From assembly GCA_947579665.1 (NCBI GenBank), contig OX388345.1, positions 74,081,454 to 74,145,453 on the forward strand: a stretch of 64,000 nt of DNA, written 5' to 3'. The position numbers and the translations under genes are program-made. The stretch comes from Sympetrum striolatum (Eukaryota; Arthropoda; Insecta; Odonata; Libellulidae). Below, piece after piece: positions 58,184-64,000 of the stretch. Positions within the stretch are counted from its first letter, which is position 1; every line of letters begins with the position of its first letter. The notes below the pieces were generated by a model, which was given only the letters and a program-made list of their open reading frames with translations, made no database searches and had not been told where the DNA came from.

Positions 58184-59187
58184 ACTTTCTCCATATACGT
58201 AGTATAGAGAAAGTATTGTTTTCATGAAAAAAATCGACTTCGAGATTTCAACGGAAATACACGTTTTGGGGTCCCTAGAACTCGTTTTAAGCATTTTTGG
58301 AATGATGTACGTTTGTATGTGTGTGTGTATGTGTGTATGACTGTGTGTCTGTGCTTGTGGGCGCTCTAACGTATTAACTATTAGTCGTATCAATACCAAA
58401 CCTCATATATAGGACTGTGGTGTGTGCTGTCAGAGTTGATTAGGTTTTGGAGTAAATCGGTTAACCGGAAGTCGTGCTTCATTCATCAAAGCTCATTTCC
58501 GGTTTTCAAAATATCTCTATAAATATGATATATAGGTATATTGTATTACTTATAAAAGTTTTAGATAATGTGATTTACTATAACTTTTGTATTTAACATA
58601 TTTTTGTATCACCGGTTGATTAGGAGTTATTAGTGAAATACTGATAAACCGGAAGTAGCTGATTATGTACTTTGTGGGCGCTCTAACATGAAAACTATTT
58701 ATCGGATCAACACCAAATATCATATATACTATTTTGATTGGTGTCGTTAGAGTTGATTAGTTTTTAGGGTAAATCGGTTAACCGGAAGTTGAGCTTCATC
58801 TTCAAAGCTCATTTCCGGTTTTCAAAATATCTCCATCAATATGATATTTAGGTATATACTATTATTTATAAACGTTTTAGAAAATTTAATTTATTATAAC
58901 GTTGGATGAAACATATTTTTGTATCATTGATTGTGTAGGAGTTATTTGTGAAATACTGTTAAACCGGCAGTTGCTGATTATGTACGTTGTGGGCGCTCTG
59001 GGCGCTGGGGCGAAAGGCCATTTCATCGTTTTTCATCGATCATGTCCCGAAAAAAATTATTTATAATGTTTGTAACGTAAAAGATAATATGATATAAATT
59101 AATCACTTATCTTCCAAGTTTAGATTGAATACAGAGTTCAAAAATACTGTCGTAGATAAATATTTACATCTTATATATGGAGAAAGT
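58184..59187. repeat. nested element with 14-bp inverted ends and a 316-bp satellite block
   Basis: ACTTTCTCCATATA at 58184-58197 and its exact inverse TATATGGAGAAAGT at 59174-59187 bound about 1 kb. Inside are two direct units starting GGGCGCTCTAAC at 58359 and GGGCGCTCTAACATG at 58676, and the start of a third at 58991. Each unit has GTTGATTAG, AAATCGGTTAACCGGAAGT, GCTCATTTCCGGTTTTCAAA and AAATACTG in the same order. No protein is encoded. The repeated AACCGG words may be binding sites. Confidence 0.75.
58305..58355. repeat. (GT)n-rich microsatellite
   Basis: Interrupted TG/TGTA runs between the left inverted end and the first satellite unit. Confidence 0.75.
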
Positions 59188-61067
59188 CATGTGCTGGCCA
59201 CATCAGATTTTTAGTGTAGTAGATGTAACTTTCCGAGTCTTTGAAAGTTCTTTCTTCCAAGAGGGTTCTAAGCGTGAGAAGGAAAAAAAAATAGTTAGGA
59301 TTATTTGGCAAGCGACACAAAACGTAACATCCACTCATTAGATCCCCACATTGGCGCCTATACTTATTTGAATATCTTTTGTTAAGAGACAATATCATCA
59401 GCACGTTTCTTAGGAGTGACTTCATCCCTTGTTTTAAAAATTAACTCCTCTTCTAAGAAACAAAAAATCATTTATATCTAATGAAATGTTCTGGTAGGCT
59501 TACAATTAAGCCTGATTTCGTTATTTATGTATTAGCTAAGTATTCAATTGAATGCGTCACAAATCGAACATTAAAACTTCGGCTGCATTAAAAAATACAG
59601 TTTACTCTTGATTATAGTTGATATTATAATTGAATTTGCAGAATTAAAGTTACACACCAAGGTGAAAAAAAATGAAGTCGTCAATTTACAGTTATTTAGA
59701 CTAAGTAGTAGTTAGGTTGTTTAACCAGCAGAGAGCTGACGCAAACCCAGTCTTACGCATTGAGTGTTCAAAGAAAACAAATTTTCCATGAATTGAAGTT
59801 TTGAAGGGGAATTGCATGACCATGCGGTTGACAGAATAAGTCATGAGATTCGTTGGATTCTATTACCAGAGAAAAAATAGTGAAAGGAGGAAAAAGGAAG
59901 CTGGATAATTTAAGCCACAGTTTTAACAGTTCATCAAATTTATTTCAAGCCATCAAGTCACTGTTCCGATAAATCTGTGCGTACCTTACGCGCACAATAC
60001 CTTTCAGCTGACTGATTTGCTTCCAAAATGGTATATAATTAATAAAATCATCGAAAATTATTTTTTAGTGATATCTTGTATTGCTCCAATACTTCTTCAA
60101 ATTTCTAAGGAAATTCGGTTATCGAATTATTTTCGTAAATATACAGCAAATTAACAGGTAATCATAAAATAAGGATCAGTACATTTTCAATCAGCCCGAG
60201 TAATCAAGAGTCTACTGTACAGAATTTTGACCGTCCAGAATGCTTAATAAAGGAACCTTTGGACTTGCCGCTAAAATCATCTTCAGGTGTGCCCTCCGAT
60301 AATATGCCGAAAATAAGACAATCCTAATTTATGCATCTAATAATGGTAATTGCATTAAAAATACATTGCCATTAACTTTAGAAAAAACTTTGCCTTCGTT
60401 TTTCCGATAGAGGCCTCGAGCTATTAGTGGACTTAGAAAAGAATTTTCATACGTCCATCTGTACCTTAAGAAATTTAAACTAAACTCTCTTTCTAAGTGT
60501 TCCCAGTGAATTTCTCAAAAGCACTACTCGCGAGCCTAACTTTGCATTCACACCCTAAAAACAGTCACGTGCAGAAGATCTGAGCGTTTTATCAATCTGT
60601 TTGCCTCTTAAACGTAATCCTAATCTCTGTTTTCAGGGTGTAAGTTTCGAATTACTTCTCGAATGTTCCCTTGTATTTTTGCGAGGAATAAACGAATAGT
60701 ACTTTCGAATTTTTCTGATGGGAATCTTATCTTATGGGGTGAATCATCTAACAAAAGGAAAGGCTTAAGAAGTGCATACGTTGAACATTGAGTGCAAAAC
60801 ACTCGTATCTTAGTGTCCCCTTGATATCGATGTCGGCTCTAGGCCTGCTCTGCTACCGAAAACATCGCCTTAGCTGAAATCGGAGCATATTTACGGGTAC
60901 GTGGAGCTTTCGCTGAATTTATCAAGCAGTGTATCTAAGACTTGCGTGGTGATTGGGGTTTTGTTCTCTTCAGCAGAAAAAAAAGCTCAGAGATAGTCAT
61001 AGGACCTGACTCTTGGGGGGGGTTTGAACCCCTAAAACCCCCCCCTCGCTGCGCCACTGCTACCATT

Positions 61068-62124
61068 TAATACTTCCCAAAAAGACATGCTTTTATATCA
61101 AGTGAAACATTTTGAGGGTTTAAATTCGAATTTCCTTACGGACATAGAAAATTAAAGTTAATTAAACACTTAATAGTAAGTTTAGGGTTGATATACATCA
61201 GCGCTCTCTCGCCAAGACCACACATCAAGCATCATGATTATCAATTTCAAATGTTTGGGCTGAGTAAAAGCACGATCGATAAAACGGGACTTGGATCCTC
61301 GGAAATATGTCTGGAACCCGTAGCCTCGGGGATGCTGAGCAAGATTCTCAACTTCCACTCGAGCAACCATAACGCATACGGCGGATCTGTTGTCTATCTC
61401 TACATCTTTGAAAAACCTACCAAAGTGCACAAATGAAAGGAAATATTCTCTTATTATAGAGATACTCCAATGATTTATTTCATCGAAAGACGATGAGCTC
61501 TTTATCAGTCATACAACCAACGGCAAGGGGCTGGAAAAGATTACGTAGTAGACTACATTCGCACATGCATGATTAGATTCTTCTCAATGGCTCTATATTT
61601 TATCTGTAAAATTCCTTCGAGTTCATTTCAACTTCGGAGATCATACACGGATAGAAAATGACTTTTTAATTCCCACAGATGATTTTAGATTTTTAACTGT
61701 AAATTAAGCCAACGTACATAAAATAACATAAATACTATGTATAATGAATAAGATCATTGAAGACGTATGTTGTTATAAATAGAGACACTAAAAAACGTAA
61801 AAACCCATCAAAATTAGGTTTAAATGGTTTTTCGGTGAGACGCTATTTATAGCAATAAATACTATGGTCGATTAATGCGGATTGAGCCTAGTGTTACATT
61901 CAGAGTGCTTATTTCTTCTATGGCTACTTTAATAGAAGTTATACATTAATATCAGCAACGTAGAACGATTCGATGAAGATCAGTTTCAAAAATAAAAGTT
62001 GGCAAGTAATATTTTCAGGCAAATTCTCCATCAAGCCGAAACATAAAAACTTCTTTCTAAATTTTAATGATTAAGATAATTTTGAATCTTAAATAGGTAG
62101 CGTATCGCCAGATGATTACGCTGG
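61068..62124. other. no supported gene
   Basis: No recognised gene or repeat; overlapping 82-codon frames on both strands at 61182-61436 show no domain. Confidence 0.45.
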
Positions 62125-62760
62125 TCAAGAAAGGTATCTCGAGAAAGAACAAAAAAAAACAGTCGGAATCCGCAGGTCAACGACCCATGTTCCATGTCTG
62201 AGCTTATGCACGCCTGCATTTCTTATATAATATCTTGGGTCAATTATTCCTGTATCGCTCTGGAAGACTTTCCTTGGCATTACCTTAATTATATCATCGC
62301 TCGATTTCATGCGGCGAAATTTCTTTTCAAGGAAGTCGGCGGTCCTGATATCCCACTGCCCGAAGAAGCCCCGTTTTTCTGAACGGCGTGATTTACATCT
62401 AAATGAACTGCCGTAAACCGAACGCTCCATATTCCGAATTTTACTGCCTTGAGCGTTAAATCCGCACTCCAGAAAAGAAGTGTGATTTCCATACGTGCAA
62501 CAACTGAACGATATTTTGCAATGTGCATCGGCAATAGCACTTTCTGCTGGAAGAAGTTGAGCAATCGATGTAACGTTAAGCAATATTTTCGTCCACACTT
62601 TACTCTCTCGATTACCAATATACGGATACAGATTCAATCTTCGATCTTGGAGCACTTCAACTGTAATCATAACGAAACAACGTTCATTCGCAGAGAAAGG
62701 CGTAGATTTGCGCAAACATATCAAATTCGAGGGATGAAGAGAAAGATATCTTACTCTCAC
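62125..62760 (-). CDS. unrecognised 211-codon frame, doubtful
   Basis: This is the longest open frame outside the LINE. It is cysteine- and arginine-rich in the middle (SFSCCTYGNHTSFLECGF, SFRCKSRRSEKRGFF), with no signal peptide or membrane segment evident. I do not recognise any domain. Against it: opposite-strand frames of 104 and 62 codons and another minus-strand frame of 103 codons overlap it, so stops are generally scarce here, and codon choice does not stand out. It could be a host exon, a decayed transposon protein or chance. Confidence 0.2.
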   Translation of the reverse strand: MRVRYLSLHPSNLICLRKSTPFSANERCFVMITVEVLQDRRLNLYPYIGNRESKVWTKILLNVTSIAQLLPAESAIADAHCKISFSCCTYGNHTSFLECGFNAQGSKIRNMERSVYGSSFRCKSRRSEKRGFFGQWDIRTADFLEKKFRRMKSSDDIIKVMPRKVFQSDTGIIDPRYYIRNAGVHKLRHGTWVVDLRIPTVFFCSFSRYLS

Positions 62761-64000
62761 TAGAGAGAAATTTACAGTAGTAACAGATCACTGTGGTCAG
62801 GTCATTATTATTCCCTTTTTGACCAAAAATTTCAGCCTTCCATAGATAAAAACAGAACAGTAGTTTTCTAAAGAATTTCTACAAAAAAATAATCCTTCAG
62901 ATAGAGGAAAAATTCTCACCCAGTTATCTTTTTCCGTCCCTCTTATATTCAGATAACCAAGAATTCTTACTTAGGAAGTAATATAAAAGCACCGTTGGCT
63001 AATCAAAAATATCAATCCATAGTCAAATTGTCGAACAAAGGATACGTCAGTTAAAATCAATGTAATACTTAGAGTATAAATCAGAGTGAAACCAGCTCAC
63101 TTAGCTATACTGTCGGTAATATCCAATAATGATTCTTGGTAAATATTCGTGAAACTTTTTGAAGAAGGAAGTGGTTCCATCCACGCAATCCCTCAGGGTC
63201 GGACCGCTAGAGGCAAAACAGAACTGCGCGTGTTCCTGTTTGTAAAATCCACTGGATCTCATTCGATTCTTTCAGTTAAGAGTTTGATTGATGATCTTCC
63301 CCATCGAAAAATTAATAAATCTCGAGAATATAATGTCTTTTATTGATTAAAGATGGATAATCCTTTGTGACACTAAATGATTCTGGATAGATTATTCTCC
63401 TGGTCAATGTCTTCAGCTTCTAACTATGTGAGAGATGGTTGTGAATAACCTCATGAATATGGAGTATGGGATATAATGGGAATATGATTTTCTGGCATCT
63501 CATTAAAAAAATATACCTATAACATTCAAGCCAAAAAAATATGTATTTATCATTAGCATATTGACATTGTGATAAATGTTGCGTTAGAACAAGTCTTCTC
63601 TGAATCATCCCAACTCCTTCAAAAGTTACCTTAAATTCATTGATAGTCCCTGTAATCACACATCCCTAATAGTTGATATTCATTACAATTTGTCCAAGCG
63701 TTTGGCATGAAGACGTATGCTTGGCGACGCTCGCGACATCAGACAGTATAGATATACATCCGACCATGCGGATATTCGAGCGTTAAAGTCTCCTGCAACT
63801 GATATTCAAACCAGATTTTCTCATCTCAGGTTCCATTGATAAACCTCTTGTTTTGCTTAGCAGTTTTGCTTTTCTGGTCGTAATAATGTATCTGGTTATT
63901 ATTTTATCTTTATGTTCAAACAAATTGACGACCTATTTTATAATTTAATGATTTAAATATTTGTTATTTTAGTATCAACGTAGTAACTGACTGTGAATCT
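62761..64000. other. no supported gene
   Basis: AT-rich end of the window without recognised features. Confidence 0.5.

Larger units (their letters stand above)
57874..61067. mobile_element. 3.18-kb hAT-type element with 8-bp target duplication
   Basis: The element spans 57882-61059. It begins CAGTGGCGCAGC and ends with the exact inverse GCTGCGCCACTG. The same 8 bases, CTACCATT, flank it (57874-57881 and 61060-61067). Both ends also carry a G-run or C-run just inside (GGGGGGGG near 57908; two runs near 61015 and 61040). Exact 12-bp ends plus an exact 8-bp duplication strongly indicate hAT. I found no transposase reading frame inside; the longest frames are under 90 codons. It contains another repeat unit at 58184-59187, so it is a non-autonomous or nested composite. 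Confidence 0.9.

Noticed and set aside
61010..61050. G/C runs as a quadruplex regulatory site
   Set aside because: They are better explained as the inner part of the hAT right end, mirrored by the G-run at the left end.

Overview
This is a eukaryotic, AT-rich window (roughly 36% GC by eye) that reads as intergenic or intronic DNA of a large, transposon-rich animal genome, most likely an arthropod. The evidence is the density of 5'-truncated non-LTR retrotransposons with microsatellite tails, hAT elements with 8-bp target duplications, Penelope-like (PLE) remnants, foldback elements and a dispersed SINE-like family. There are no operons or bacterial signals. I could not recognise a single host protein-coding gene. 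The only long intact reading frame belongs to a retrotransposon.

Layout. 0-5.1 kb: two copies of an unidentified retro-tail family ending in ATT/TAA repeats, a third in opposite orientation, a PLE reverse-transcriptase fragment at 1.9 kb inside a perfect 43-bp inverted repeat, and a 148-bp foldback. 5.1-8.05 kb: a CR1/L2-like LINE with an uninterrupted endonuclease-reverse transcriptase frame and a (TGTAGA)n tail. 8.2-9.1 kb: fragments of the SINE-like family. 12.9-13.3 kb: a 413-bp hAT MITE inserted into an older repeat whose relative lies at 30.4-30.7 kb. 18.9-19.6 kb: a CpG-dense island with no recognised gene. 20.5-22.05 kb: a 1,556-bp hAT element with a broken transposase gene. 24.2 and 27.1 kb: two copies of a 210-bp unknown repeat. 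25.75 kb: a foldback with about 85-bp arms. 29.1-29.3 kb: a possible host exon. 31.3-32.2 kb: a long-arm inverted-repeat MITE, repeated at 42.8 kb, beside the best SINE-like copies. 33.2-33.55 kb: a 321-bp hAT MITE. 35.2-35.5 kb: a broken LINE C-terminus. 45.8-46.1 kb: a tandem 124-bp repeat. 47.2-47.6 kb: a foldback carrying two hammerhead-ribozyme-like motifs on opposite strands. 51.5-52.2 kb: a PLE GIY-YIG endonuclease remnant followed by another hammerhead-like motif. 56.85-57.02 kb: two tRNA-like SINE heads facing opposite ways. 57.9-61.06 kb: a 3.18-kb hAT-type insertion containing a satellite-like block.

The most interesting theme is the PLE material. Two coding remnants and at least three loci share the signature of hammerhead-like cores with a GAAACCGG junction on a foldback or PLE flank. 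This fits the known association of PLEs with hammerhead ribozymes. All structural claims were made by reading the sequence and need folding, alignment and database searches to confirm.
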